Source: Adiantum capillus-veneris
Lineage: Eukaryota; Streptophyta; Polypodiopsida; Polypodiales; Pteridaceae
Length of the DNA: 64,000 nucleotides
Reading direction: 5' to 3'
NCBI GenBank assembly: GCA_014529385.2
Contig: CM043956.1
Span: 66,388,281-66,452,280 of the forward strand
The notes beneath the pieces were generated by a model, which was given only the letters and a program-made list of their open reading frames with translations, was not told the DNA's origin and searched no databases. Below, in pieces: positions 22,627 through 33,898 of this stretch (position 1 is the stretch's first letter; each line of letters opens with the position of its first letter). The translations under genes were made by a program, and so were the position numbers.

Positions 22627-23227
22627 TTCACACTATAAACTACCTCACATTCTCTAGTCATGTCCAATCCCCGCACAGCTCGGTCTAGAGGTGCACGGAG
22701 ATCAGAACCACCGGGTTATAATCTCGTCTTTATTGGTCAATGCCTATATTTGTGGGTACAAGAAATCTACACACCCACGTCTACATGATAGTGCATGTAG
22801 TGGACAAAACCCCCTTTGCCTCTTCTCTAGCTGTAGCATTTCATAGCATCTTAACATCTTTTCACAGTAGATCTTTGTTTGTAGCATGCAGGTACGCCAT
22901 TCTTGCAATGTAGCTGATGCCTGCTCAAAGCACTTAATTCTTACTCTAGATTTGACGGGGTGTGTAGAGTGTGTGTGTGTGTGTGTGACCCTTGGAATCG
23001 TCATCTTGCATCACTACTTTCTCTGTAGTCTTAATTTTCTTTTCATTGGCTGATCATGACGGCTTACTGTATGGCAGCAACAGTCGAACATGCAGGTGGA
23101 ATTGTTGGTCCGCATGGACTGTCGAGGCAGTGAGCGCAGGAAATTTTCTCATGTAGGAGAACGGAGTCTTTTTCAGTGTTTTTCATATGAGCAAGTGTTT
23201 TTCATACAATGCTTAGCTTATGTTCGA
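22624..23227. other. Non-coding spacer
   Basis: No coding region recognised. A short (TG)n run lies at 22970-22987. Confidence 0.5.
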
Positions 23228-23310
23228 GAGGCACTCCATACCTAGCTAGGTAGGATTGGGGGTAGGGGACCACCGGGCGTAATCGCACCTACCTAGGTAT
23301 GCAGTGCCTC
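23228..23310. repeat. Imperfect hairpin
   Basis: 23228-23254 (GAGGCACTCCATACCTAG...) pairs with 23288-23310, with one mismatch and a four-base bulge and a loop of about 33 bp. Weaker pairing extends the stem outward to about 23205 and 23335. The size is compatible with a plant small-RNA precursor, but no known sequence is recognised. Confidence 0.6.
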
Positions 23311-23514
23311 CCTCGCAAAAGCTCATGATGTTAGAGGTAAGTCACAACTAGTACTAGTTCACGCATGACCATGCAGCATGGGGCATAGTATGCATTGCAT
23401 GATATCCTTAATCCCAACTATTTCTCTAACCGCCAGCATTAAGCCAATCTTTAAGGTTATTTTGGGCATTAAGGTTTATTTTGGGCAAAGTGCACCTTCA
23501 TTGACATGCACTAA

Positions 23515-23785
23515 AATCTAACCTAAATCTAAACAAATCTAGTCCATCAAACATAAATCTAGATCTAATTTAATCTTAAACTCAAAATAAACCTAAATCT
23601 AATCTAATCTAACGTAAATATCCTAAATCTAATCTAACTCAAAATAAACCTAAATCTAATCTAATCTAACCTAAATAAACATAAATCTAATCTAATGTAG
23701 ATCTAAATCTAACTTAATCTTAAACTCAACATAAGCATAAATCTAGATGTAATCTAACCTTACTTAATTTAAATTTTAATCTAAT
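23515..23785. repeat. Degenerate AAATCTAA-rich repeat
   Basis: About 270 bp built from variations of CTAAATCTAATCTAA with no fixed period. Confidence 0.8.
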
Positions 23786-23790
23786 CTCTT

Positions 23791-23967
23791 TCTCTGTTTG
23801 TTTTCTCCCCTTACCTCTCTCTTTTGTCTTCTCTCCATCTCTCTCTCTCTCTTTGGTTTTTTATTCTCTCTGTTTGTTCTCTCTCTCTCTCTCTCTCTCT
23901 CAATGTGTGTGTGTATGCATTCTTTGTTTATGCATGTGTGTGTGTGTGTTTTTTGTTTATGCATGTG

Positions 23968-24008
<41 letters not shown>

Positions 24009-24125
24009 AGAAACACAATGTGTGTGTGTGTGTGTGTAAGAGAGGGAGAGAGAGTGAGAGAGAAAGAGGGAAAGGGAACATGAGAGAGAGGAGAGGGAAG
24101 GAGCATACCTGGCTCTCCTTCCTCT

Positions 24126-24161
<36 letters not shown>

Positions 24162-24180
24162 AGAAGAAAGAGAGAGAGAG
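23791..24180. repeat. Compound TC / TG microsatellite tract
   Basis: Alternating TC-rich and TG-rich runs, followed by GA-rich DNA. Open frames across it are low-complexity (Leu-Ser, Cys-Val) and are not considered genes. Confidence 0.9.
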
Positions 24181-24277
24181 GGAGAGTGTGGGTTACCTCT
24201 TTTCTTGCTTGAGTGCCAAAAACTCAGATCTGAGATCTGAGATTTTGAGCGCTCTCGGTTTATTTTTTACCCCTATC

Positions 24278-24335
24278 GGCGTCGCTATGGGTGTCGCCAT
24301 GTTACAAGTAAACTAGTGACGCTCATAGCGACGCC
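24278..24335. repeat. Short hairpin with GCGACGCC arms
   Basis: GGCGTCGCTATGGGTGTC (24278-24295) pairs with GACGCTCATAGCGACGCC (24318-24335) with two mismatches and a ~22-base loop. It resembles subterminal repeats of CACTA elements. Confidence 0.6.
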
Positions 24336-24485
24336 GTAAATTTTCACTTATAAGTGTCGCACTGCGAGGGTCACTAATGTGAAGTACCTCTTGTATTCCT
24401 ATTAGCATAGTCAACTCGGTGATGAAAAGCTATCTTCCCATCCTCTTGTCCTAATAGTTGCAAGTACACTGTTTTGAAGTCAGTC

Positions 24486-25201
24486 TCATGAATTTTTATT
24501 GGCCGATTGTTGGTGCATTTGATATTTAGAATCTAATACAAATGCAACACCATGCAGCGGCGTATGCAATTTCACCCATCTCTTATTGGCAGCTGTGATT
24601 ATGGAAGCTGTATCCTTTTCATCAAAGCCCGCATGCTCTCTTACTTTGTGCAATGCCTTTGACATATACCAATAGACTCGACAAAGACAAAAGAGTCTTT
24701 GTCGACTATTTGTAAAAGATCTACAATTGGTTTGATGAGGGTGACAAATCTCTCTACATTGTGCCAAAAAACTTGCGAGTTCACAAGCTATACAAAAACT
24801 TGTAACTGCCTCTTGGTAGCTAGGATACTTGTTGCTGAGCCATGCATCCCAGTTTCTATCAGCTATGTTTCAATCAATGCAAGACTCACTTCTTACAAGG
24901 TGGCAAGAACATAATACACAGTTGCCAACCACCTTATCGTATAAACTATATCTAAAGTTTTATTGGGTGATTTTAATCAAAAAAGAGCATACACAAATTG
25001 ATGCTCTATAATAAGTTTCACCACATGATTAGCATCCAGCAACGTTTGTTTCATGACGGCCATTTTTCCAATATCTTTTAATAGAAAATTAAGAGTATGT
25101 GCGACACATGGCACCCAAACCTTTGCTATGGAACGCTCATATATCCTTGCTAGATAATCACGGGTCTTCTCTTTTAAAGAGGTGTAACTTAGGTGGAGCA
25201 T
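24486..25201 (-). pseudogene. hAT-family transposase, decayed
   Basis: The upstream block (24977-25201) reads SYTSLKEKTRDYLARI followed by CVAHTLNFLLKDIGKM, the His-containing hallmark of the DUF659/hAT catalytic region. The downstream block (24486-24767) contains KVREHAGFDEKDT, then NKRWVKLHTPLHGVAFVLDSKY, the usual linker to the dimerisation domain. Part of the middle of the first block seems deleted, and several frameshifts and stops separate the rest. The dimerisation domain is missing. Terminal inverted repeats were not found. Confidence 0.8.
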
Positions 25202-26229
25202 GGTAGATCCCTACTACCACGCACTGCAATGGGTGGCTATGACTTCAAAAATGCACCAGCTGGCAATCTTGGACAACTAATCAAAAACTTTGTTTGAGTG
25301 CTGATACAAGAGTGAAACCCTTCGATGCATGGTAGTGGAAAAATTGTGAAGTTCCTAAGAGTGGACATGCTTGTGTATCGCATGTAATAGTGTATGAAGT
25401 ATTAACAAATTCTTCTTTAAGAAGGGATTTAGGCATATTTTTACTACCGTGGAGAGGATTAATTATGTTGCTAGAAGAGACTTATGGTTTTGGAACTTTT
25501 TGATTGGTAAGAGGTGATGACTTTATGGGAAATCCTCTTTTTCAATTAATTTCCTTTGGATATGCTAAATTAACCTTCAAAACCTCAACTTCTCCTTGAG
25601 AAAATTAAGTATTAACCTAAGTTTCATTACTAAACAAAACCTTGCACATATACAACCAGACACCAAGAAGTTATATTTTCCTCCTAAGCAAAAAGGATTG
25701 CTTATGAAAATTGAAGAGCTTAAACATGAATTTAAGTAAGCATGAAAGTAAATCTCTTTCAAGAATGGAAAATACCAAGATAACCTTACCTTAGTGTGTA
25801 TATGGTAGGGTCTTCTCCTTTCTTTGGAAAAGCAATGACAAAGTGTATTGACGTAACCAGTTCTTTTTTGCTTCACTTTGCTTGAAAACCACAAATTTGG
25901 CTACGAGAATAAAGAGAGGTTAAGAAAATTCAAGCTATGCAAAGCTTAAAGGTTAGGAGAGAGAAGGTGAAGAGTGTAATGGTAATTTGGATTATGGTTA
26001 TGGACATGGCTTCTCTTGAGGAGAGAGGTGTGTGTAGGGGTGTGTATGAAGGAGGATTAGCTTTAGCTTTCATAGCTCACTATCGAGCTTGCCCTTTCAA
26101 AATGTGAAGAGAAGTGTCTAATGAGTAGGAAAGGCCTCCTTTTATGCTTAATTTGATAAGACCCTAAACTTATCTTGATAAGTTACTTTTTCATATCTTG
26201 ATATCCTTTCTTCCTTTTCAAAGAGTATC
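25202..26229. other. Non-coding stretch
   Basis: No coding region recognised. A minus-strand TATA-like GCATAAAAGGAGG near 26137-26150 resembles those in the LTR-like sequences at 10755 and 43830, so part of it may be an LTR remnant. Confidence 0.35.
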
Positions 26230-26352
26230 CAACAAGCTACTTATGCAAGAAGCTACTTTTCAACAAGTGGCTTATGCAAGAAGCTACTTTTCCAACAAGT
26301 GGCTTATGCAAGAAGCTACTTTTTCAACAAGTGGCTTATGCAACAAGCAACT
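26230..26352. repeat. Tandem repeat, four ~32-bp units
   Basis: Units of CTTATGCAAGAAGCTACTTT plus CAACAAGTGG, starting at about 26240, 26271, 26303 and 26335. The last unit is diverged. Confidence 0.9.
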
Positions 26353-26436
26353 TTTTTCACCTTACCCTTATTCTTTCTTTGTTTTCTTATGCAGTTTATT
26401 TTTTTCTTGAGATAAAACTAATATCTCATGCATTGG

Positions 26437-26543
26437 TTATATCCACGTTCCCATGGTGAAAACCAAAAGTGTCTCGTGGATAGATTTGCATTTGTTATAT
26501 CCACGTTCCCATGCTAAAAGCCAAAAGTGTCTCGTGGGTAGCT
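26437..26543. repeat. Two-copy direct repeat, 58-bp spacing
   Basis: TTATATCCACGTTCCCATG ... CCAAAAGTGTCTCGTGG occurs at 26437 and 26495. Confidence 0.88.
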
Positions 26544-28097
26544 AGGGTTCTTGACTATAGACCAAATTTACTTGATCGTATTCAAAAAGTCAAGGGCTTA
26601 GATATGTCATCAACAGTAAGCGCTAAGAGGAGGACCTTACAGTGATATGCAATTAATGCGCAATCAATGGGGTAGAGGAAGGGAGAGCACATGAAAAGAA
26701 AAACATTTATAGTTATACGGGGGTTTATAGAGAGAGAGTGTAGACTTTGAGATCCATGCAATAGAGGTAGTGGTTGCAGTATAATAGGGAAAGTTTTAAG
26801 TTTTTGAATCGAGAAAAATGCGGTGTCAACAAGAAAATTCTAGGTTAAGTATATGAATCCATGAAATAAACCCAGGTCTATTTTCACAATCTCAAAAAAA
26901 GGGGGAGAGATATACATGAGAGGCATCCATTGAGGGTAGTCCTAAATCAAAAGATAACAAACTAAGAGATGCAAAACATGACTTATCAAAGATTAAGTGT
27001 TAAAAACCGATTGGAATAGCGAGTTCGAATAGCAAATCTCCAAAGTTTAGTAAGCCTGCATATATCACAAAAAGGAAGGTAAGAACGGTGATAAAAGGAA
27101 GGGAGATTTATGGGAGTTTGTTGTGTGTCAAAAGCATTAGGAAGATAATGAGGTCTAGGAGGGCCTCTTTATTTGGCAGTTTAAGGAAGTGAAACCTTTG
27201 GTTTTAAGAAAGTAATGAAAGGACAGGTTTTGAATTCAAACATGCAAAATAGAATTTAAACTTGAGCAGGTAAAACCATATCATGTAGCATATCTATGAA
27301 AAGAGCGTGATGTGTAAATTGAAGATCGATGATCTGCACTCAAATCCGAGGTCATATGTGGGATTTACGGAAGGCCATAAATCATAAAATTATCCACCTC
27401 CTTTTTGGGGTGAAAAGTGCATCCTTTGACCACTCTTACACACCCACCATTCTTGCACACATGGTGTACCCCTATTTGTCAAAATGTTAATCACCTCCAT
27501 AAGCTCATGGCAAATAAAGAGGCCCTCCTACACCCCATACTCTTCCTAATGAGAGTGCATGTTAGGCCTAGTGGTCCAACATATCTCATTTTGTTTATCA
27601 ATGTAGTCCCAATAACCTTTACCCATAAGAAGAATGGTTATTTTGAACTTCCAAGCATGAAATTTGTTCTTGTGTAGCTTCCCACCGACAATCTGGTTAA
27701 TCCCATCATTGTTAAATGACATGTTTCCAACCCTTCACCAAGTCTCTCAGCAACCTGCTATTTAGTTACCACAATTTGCATTTCTACACGTGTTTCACAG
27801 TGCCAAATAGTATTTCCGCACACTGTAGCCAAATTGAAGCTTTTTGCACCACCAATATGCAGATCTATAGAATCCCAAACCTTAATGGTATTTCTACATA
27901 CAAACGCACTCTAGCTCCAAAACACGAGTCAAAATGTGCTTGAAATGGAAATCCAAAGGACTGCATAGAACCCTTACACACACACAATAATCAAAATGAA
28001 GCAGCTTCATTGAAGATCGTATGATGATGTCTCCCGAGAATACCAAAACCTCTTTCTCGGCGGCTCATGTTTGCTGCTCCAAGCCTTAGACACACCC
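26544..28097. other. Non-coding stretch, probably internal DNA of a truncated copia element
   Basis: No convincing coding region. Its right edge abuts the primer site at 28098, so at least the right part is likely the leader of a minus-strand LTR element that has lost its other end. Confidence 0.35.
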
Positions 28098-28472
28098 AAG
28101 TTCTGGTACCATGTTCAGAGACTCAGACAAGAAGAGATCTTGATCTCTTGCAAGCAGAGACACGCACACTCATAAAGATGGAGTCAAAAGACTGCTCTTC
28201 TTCTTCTTTACTAACTCAAGATAAGAGATCTACAATACAAAATGGAGAAAGTAACAACATAAAAGGGATCTAGTAAAATGATCTAGTGTAAATTGATAGT
28301 GAGTGAGGTGAGTGGATTAGAGTGTCATCACTCTGGCAGGTAGAACAACTTGATGTAGTATAGTCGTAGTATGAGTGGCAAAGATATTCATATCCACCAA
28401 GGTACTCGAGTGATTATCACAGTCGGTGGTAGTCATCCTGGAGTCGCACATGTTGAGCTTGACATCTCAACA
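28098..28472 (-). mobile_element. Orphan copia-type LTR with primer-binding site
   Basis: A 361-bp sequence (28112-28472) begins TGTTCAGAGA and ends ATCTCAACA. Directly to its left the minus strand reads TGGTACCAGAAC, a variant of the tRNA-Met primer site. This marks the 5' end of a minus-strand LTR element whose body and other LTR are not recognisable. Confidence 0.6.
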
Positions 28473-29049
28473 AAGTCCCCATCTAACTAGGATCTCATGC
28501 CTCAAGAGGGATATGCCACTCATCAAATATAGCCTCTATAATATCCTGACACATGCTCTACACCCCCCTCATGCCTCATAGCCAAATACTCTAAACCTCC
28601 TCAAAAAAGCCTAAAAAATGTAGCCAGTCTTTGAGAGTGCTAGTAGACCTTTTCCATGGGACCCCAAGAAACATGAGTCCTACTACCAACCAAAAGGTTT
28701 TGTTCTGTTCTAACCATGGGATTCCAAACAAGAGTCTACCTCAAGTGCACCTCCATGCATGTGGACTCGTGCTACTCCAAACCACCCCGCAAATGTTCCC
28801 AAGACCTAAGCAGGCTCCTAGCAGCAAAGTGATCCTCCCAATTTCTTCTCAAGACAACTCAACGCATCTCTATATTAAAAATACCTAGTGGATGGGCTGC
28901 AAGAGCCGCTCGTATAAGGGACTTCGGTACCAATTCAATGTAGCAACAATTTCTTCCATGGATCCTCTCCTATAAGAAGCCCTCTTACCATAAGCTTCCC
29001 AAGGAGGGCTCTACTCTACTATGATACGTTGATGATCCCCAACCCTCTC
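28473..29049. other. Non-coding stretch
   Basis: Nothing recognised. Confidence 0.4.
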
Positions 29050-29051
29050 TG

Positions 29052-29702
29052 ATAGCCTCAATTTTTTTCATCAAAAAGGCTAAGAGATGCAGGTTTTTAC
29101 ATGCAAGTCATTATTTTTACCCTATGTTTGTTGGCATCTATGCCTTTGCATCACCTTGTTGCTAAAGAATTTTGCACCATATTATTTGTAAATGCTCTTA
29201 GCTTATTTAGCGGGTCTGCAAAATTGAAAGACAAAGCATAAAACTCTCTCTTATTTTAAAAATCCAAACCCTATATAGCCCTTGTACACACTTGAAGCTA
29301 AAGACTAAGGTCTAAAAAATTGTAATCTTTTCAAATTTTAAATAAAGAAAGGAGAAAAGGGAGGGTCGTTTGATCTTGGGGGTTGTGGGAAGTTGTAATT
29401 ACTCTCTATATCTACTCATGCACGAGTCCTTTTCAAACTCTCTTGGTTTGGGCACTCTCTTTCTCTCTCTTGCCTGTGTGATTTCTTGCAAGATCTATGG
29501 AAGAAGAGGGAGAGAGTGAGGATGATGATGGCTGTCATATCTCCTGTGTGCTCTAGATTAGGAAAGTTTCTTTCTGTGTGCATGGCCATGGCCGTTCTTG
29601 AGAGAAGAGAGAGAAGGTGTGTGATTGTGTTGTGTATTTGCTTCTTGAGGGTTTGAAAGGGAGCATTCTTGCAGCTTTTATGGTATGTGGCATCTCAAAG
29701 CA
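29052..29702 (+). repeat. ~650-bp direct repeat, copy 1 (LTR-like)
   Basis: Starts with ATAGCCTC (TG just before, at 29050), ends GGCATCTCAAAGCA. It matches 31078-31716 at roughly 88-90 percent by eye, over the whole length. Confidence 0.85.
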
Positions 29703-31077
29703 TAGACTTTGCTTGCTTTAAGCATAGTTCTGTGTGTTTCATGAGCATTTGGAAGGAATTTTCAATTGGTGCGTTCGCCAGGAAGGGCTAGCCATTGAAG
29801 TTGCAAGAATAGAAGAAATGATCGAATATGGGAGCGAGAAGTGTAGGATAATGGCCACAATGTTCTGATTTATTGTCACAAAAAATAGCATTTTTGGTGA
29901 ATCTGGATACAGAGAATAAAGAGTATGGATGATGAGCCTTGAAAAAAAAGTAGCAAAAGAAGAGCGCAGGTCAACCTTGAAAGGAGCAAATTGCAGAATA
30001 GGAGAAGTGGAAGAGGAGATTACTATAGAAGGTGTTGCACGTTATAGAAATCAAGAGCTAGAGTGCAGAAAATGATTAATCAAGAGGTCGTTTGCATAAT
30101 GGGGTGAGAGTGAAGCAGCAATTACGTTAAGATTGTGCTCATAGTCCAAGAGGGTAATGGTAAGCAAGAAGGTGATAGGTGCAGATGAAGCAAGAAAGTA
30201 GCTGAGAGAAGGGAAAGTGATTGGGAATGCTTGAATGCCAATAAAAGTGTAGCAAGTGGGGTCAATTCAGTCCGTATTGATGCATAAAGGCTATTCCATG
30301 TTAAAAAGAGCATAGCAAAGGAGACCGTGCAGTGTGAGGAAATGAAGTAGAAGGATTTAGAGCAGCTGAAGCTTCTGCAATGAGAAAATTGCAGATATCT
30401 ACAGAAGAAGTTGATCTTGAGCGAGAGAAACGGCCTGAGGTTCCATCACTCAATGTACGTAGAGGATTTTCACATATAGAAACAAGAAGCATGATGATGT
30501 AGGAAAGGATGCAGGGCTGTCGCATGTAGCTACCATTCATGAGTTCAAGCAAGGGTGCAGAGAACAAAATAGGGAACCCCATTCCAAATTTGATAGATGT
30601 TGCAGATTCAATTTATGAAGACCTTTTTCTATCTTTGTGTAATAAACATGGGAGCATGTCCAGACCCACTTATACACATAAAATGTTTTTCTTATGCACA
30701 GGTTCCTGGGCTTTGTTGAAAATGTTGTGTGAGAGAGTTGTAAATGTTTGCATAATTTATAGGGGATTCTCATGGTGCTCGGAGTTGGGCATTGTTGTGA
30801 GTCCCTCACATGTTGTTGTGGGTTTTTGTGGGCAAAATTTGATGACTTTTCTCCTTATCATATGTGCTTTTAGAAGGATTTTTGTTGTGGAGTTAGTAGG
30901 AGTTGTAAGTGAAGCGGGGAGTTGAATGTGATGGAGAATGGAGATTTTTTAAACGATGAGTTTTTTGGAAAATTTTGTCGTGAGATGTGAAGAGATGAGT
31001 TTATGCATATGCCGATCAATGAGGTTCTTCATCATGTTCTGTTCATGAGAGCTCACAAGCCAAGTGTGGGAGAAATT
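29703..31077. other. 1.4-kb stretch between the two direct repeats
   Basis: No gag or pol motif and no primer site recognised. If the flanking repeats are LTRs, this is the body of a small non-autonomous element; otherwise it is unique DNA within a duplication. Confidence 0.45.
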
Positions 31078-31716
31078 ATAGCCTCCAATTTCGTCATTGA
31101 AAAGCCTAAAAGATGCGGGTTCTTACATGCAAGTCATTATTTTTACCCTAAGTTTGTTGGGATCTATGCCTGTGCATCACCTTGCTGCTAAAGAATTTTG
31201 TACCATATTATTTGTAAATGCTCTTGGATTATTTAGCAGGTCCGTAGAATTGAAAGCCAAAGCATAAAAACTGTCTCTTATTTTAAAAATCCAAGGCATA
31301 GTCCTTGTACACACTTAAATCTAAAGAGTGCGGTCTAAAAAATTGTAATCTTTTGAAATTTTAAATAAAGAAAGGAGAAAAGGGAGGTTCGTGTGATCTT
31401 GGGGGTTGTGGGAAGTTGTAACGAGCTCCCTATATCTACTCATGCACGAGTCCTTTTCAAACTCTCTTGGTTTGGGCACTCTCTTGCTCTCTCTTGCCTA
31501 TGTGCTTTCTTGCAAGATCTATGGAGAAAGAGGGAGAGAGTGAGGATGATGATGGTTGTCCTATCTCCTTTGTGCTCCAGATTAGGCAAGTTTCTTTGTA
31601 TGTGCATGGACATGGCCGTTCTTGAGAGAAGAGAGAGAAGGTGTGTGTATGTGCTTCTTGAGGGTTTGAGATGGAGCATTCTTGTAGCTTTTATGGCTAT
31701 GGGGCATCCCAAAACA
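31078..31716 (+). repeat. ~640-bp direct repeat, copy 2 (LTR-like)
   Basis: Partner of 29052-29702. The termini are ATAGCCTC and GGCATCCCAAAACA. No target duplication was found outside the pair. Confidence 0.85.
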
Positions 31717-31807
31717 TATAGTGAAGAAATATTTAAAACTTATCCTTATTCTTGGAGCACAGGGAGGAGCTTCCCATAGCCATAGATCGATAGAGAATGC
31801 ATGTTGT

Positions 31808-31981
31808 TGGATCTGATACCATGTTGAACTGGATAGAGAGAGCGCACATAGATAAGAAGAGAGAGAGACAGCGTCGGATCTGCAAACCTCAAAGTGTGTG
31901 GAGAGCATACACTGAGGACACTTATCTGAGTACTCCTAGTTATATATAACATAAGTGTAGGCTCTCTATATAGCTTCAACA
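31808..31981 (-). mobile_element. Orphan copia-type LTR with primer-binding site
   Basis: A 160-bp LTR (31822-31981) begins TGTTGAACTGG and ends TAGCTTCAACA, with a GAGAGAG run and a TATATAG motif. The minus strand directly beyond its left end reads TGGTATCAGATCC, a tRNA-Met type primer site. No partner LTR or coding region was found. Confidence 0.65.
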
Positions 31982-32492
31982 CATAGATTTTAGTTTCGAG
32001 CACTTCCAAAATATTGCCCTATCTTTATACGTGTTTTCTCCATATGGGTCTAGCGTGAGGGTTTTGAGTAAAAAGGCTTTAGAACAGGTGTATCCTAGTG
32101 AGGGGATGGTGTTCCTTAATTTTCCTATGATTCTCGTATGGTTTAGTGAGTTTCTTTCCGTTTGTGTGTATGTGGGTTGAGTGGTGTAGTTGACAGTAGT
32201 GAGATTATAGATTGTGGTTTAGTTAGCCTTCTGGAGTGTTGTATGTGTGTGATGGTGTCAACCTGACAAGATAACAGACTGCCTCCATCCGCCTATCGTT
32301 TCATGTGTTTCCTTGATTGACATTATGTTGATCTAGGTTGTGGGATTTTGCCATTTCATATAAAAGAGTGTTAATAATATTACAATGGATTTGGACTTTG
32401 CGGAATTTTTGAATAATACAAGGGGTCTAATACAATCGATTGGATTTAAAAACTGAGTGGTGTCCCTTTTGATGCTCTTTCTCTTGCTCTTG
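31982..32492. other. Non-coding stretch
   Basis: Nothing recognised. Confidence 0.4.
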
Positions 32493-32731
32493 TTATCTGA
32501 GCAACTCACATTCCCTCCCTCCTTGCATGTGTCGTTTGTGATACATGGACATGGGTGCTAAGTAGTGGTAAAACTTCCTTGCCGCAGTCCTTTGTGCATG
32601 CTTCTCGAGACCTTGTTGGTATTTGAGGCGTAGTTCTTTATCTTCAATGGACATAGATTGCATGTTTAATTTATCTCTTTGCTCAATTGTGGAGTAACTG
32701 ACAAATCTTGCATCCAGATTGGTGATGACGG
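32493..32731 (-). CDS. Last exon of an unknown gene, split by the Tat element
   Basis: The minus-strand frame ends at 32493 with a stop. It contains LDARFVSYSTIEQRDKLN, ELRLKYQQGLEKHAQRT and FYHYLAPMSMYHKRHMQGG. When the Tat element and one copy of the four-base duplication are removed, the frame continues upstream into 41451-41490 (reading TYWSKIFGP) and reaches a possible splice acceptor near 41491. No family was recognised. The charged helix-rich C-terminus and the absence of stops make a real exon plausible. Confidence 0.5.
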
Positions 32732-33870
32732 TGTGAGCGGGATGAAAACACACACAGCGCCTCTATAACGACCCGACACACACTCTTGGGAAGATACACA
32801 CACACACTATGGGGCACCACTCGGCTTACACAACACACCTGGCCGAGACAGGGAACACACCTCTGGAGTGAGAGGAGAGAGACTATCCACTTGCCCACTC
32901 CACACAAACACACACACACACACACACCCAAAAACTCAGCTCAAAAGAGGAGAATTTCTGATGTTTAGATACAAATGAGCTTGGGCCAACACCAATGGGG
33001 CAAACAGCTCACACAATATGGGTAAAATAAGCCAGATACAATCACAAACTGGAGCAGAAACTTCGCTCATAGGAGAAACTTACACAGAAAAACAGCAGGA
33101 AAAGAGTGAGGAATTTGGCAAAATGGACAACGCCATCGCGTCCGGAACGGCCCAAAACCCCAGTCTACAATGTCAAAGTGCTCAAATCCGACCTCGGATG
33201 AGCAGTTTACGGCCAAAACAGGCTCCAAAATGAGCAAAAACACACCTGCGGCTGTTCCTCTTCTCTTCTCCACGTTTTTTCTGGTCTTCTCTCAGTTTTT
33301 TCAGTTCCCACACTTAGCTTTATTAGTTGGGCACCCTTGGCCTTTTAGATGACCTCAAACGGACCCCGAACAGGCCAAAAACTGACCTCGCAGTGCATAG
33401 TTGTCACCTTTTTGCATCATTCGCACACCTGGCACTCAGCTTTTTTCCAATAATGCATCTCGCCACCACGTGAAGTGGCCCCAAAAAAGTGGTCCTAATG
33501 ATGACTTTCTGCATAATTCTCACAAGAAAACACCCACGTTGTGTCCGTCCTCATCCGCGTGCAAATATTGACCTCGTTCGCCCTCCTGACGCCACTAGAT
33601 GCCATCTGACGCACCTGCTGACCTCATGTCGTCGGCCCGCGGATAGCTTCCTCGAGAAGTTTTACGCGCTACCAACTCCTCCTTATTGTAGAAAAACACA
33701 ATGGTACTAGTAACGATGAAAATCGATGCACTATGTACATGGTGTCCTACCTGTACACATGTGGGCCCCACGTAACCACCTGGCTCTGGAAAATGGGCAA
33801 TACTTTATTTGATGCACCATGCATGGGTATGTACATATGCGCAATCCCTTGCTCCAAAAAACTCCTGACA
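32732..33870 (-). repeat. 3' LTR of Gypsy-2
   Basis: 1139 bp. The purine-rich tract lies just beyond 33870 (minus strand AGGGGATGGGCAAATTA). Confidence 0.95.
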
Positions 33871-33898
33871 TAATTTGCCCATCCCCTAGCCTGCTAGA

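Noticed and set aside
23798-24316. Open frame rich in Leu, Ser, Cys and Val
   Set aside because: It is a translation of TC and TG microsatellites.
24314-24377. TAGTG/CACTA motifs as the end of the CACTA element
   Set aside because: No matching inverted end was found on the other side of the TNP2 relic; five-base matches are expected by chance.
28112-28472. Solo LTR
   Set aside because: The flanks do not match as a target duplication and a primer site adjoins one side, so it is an LTR with attached internal sequence.
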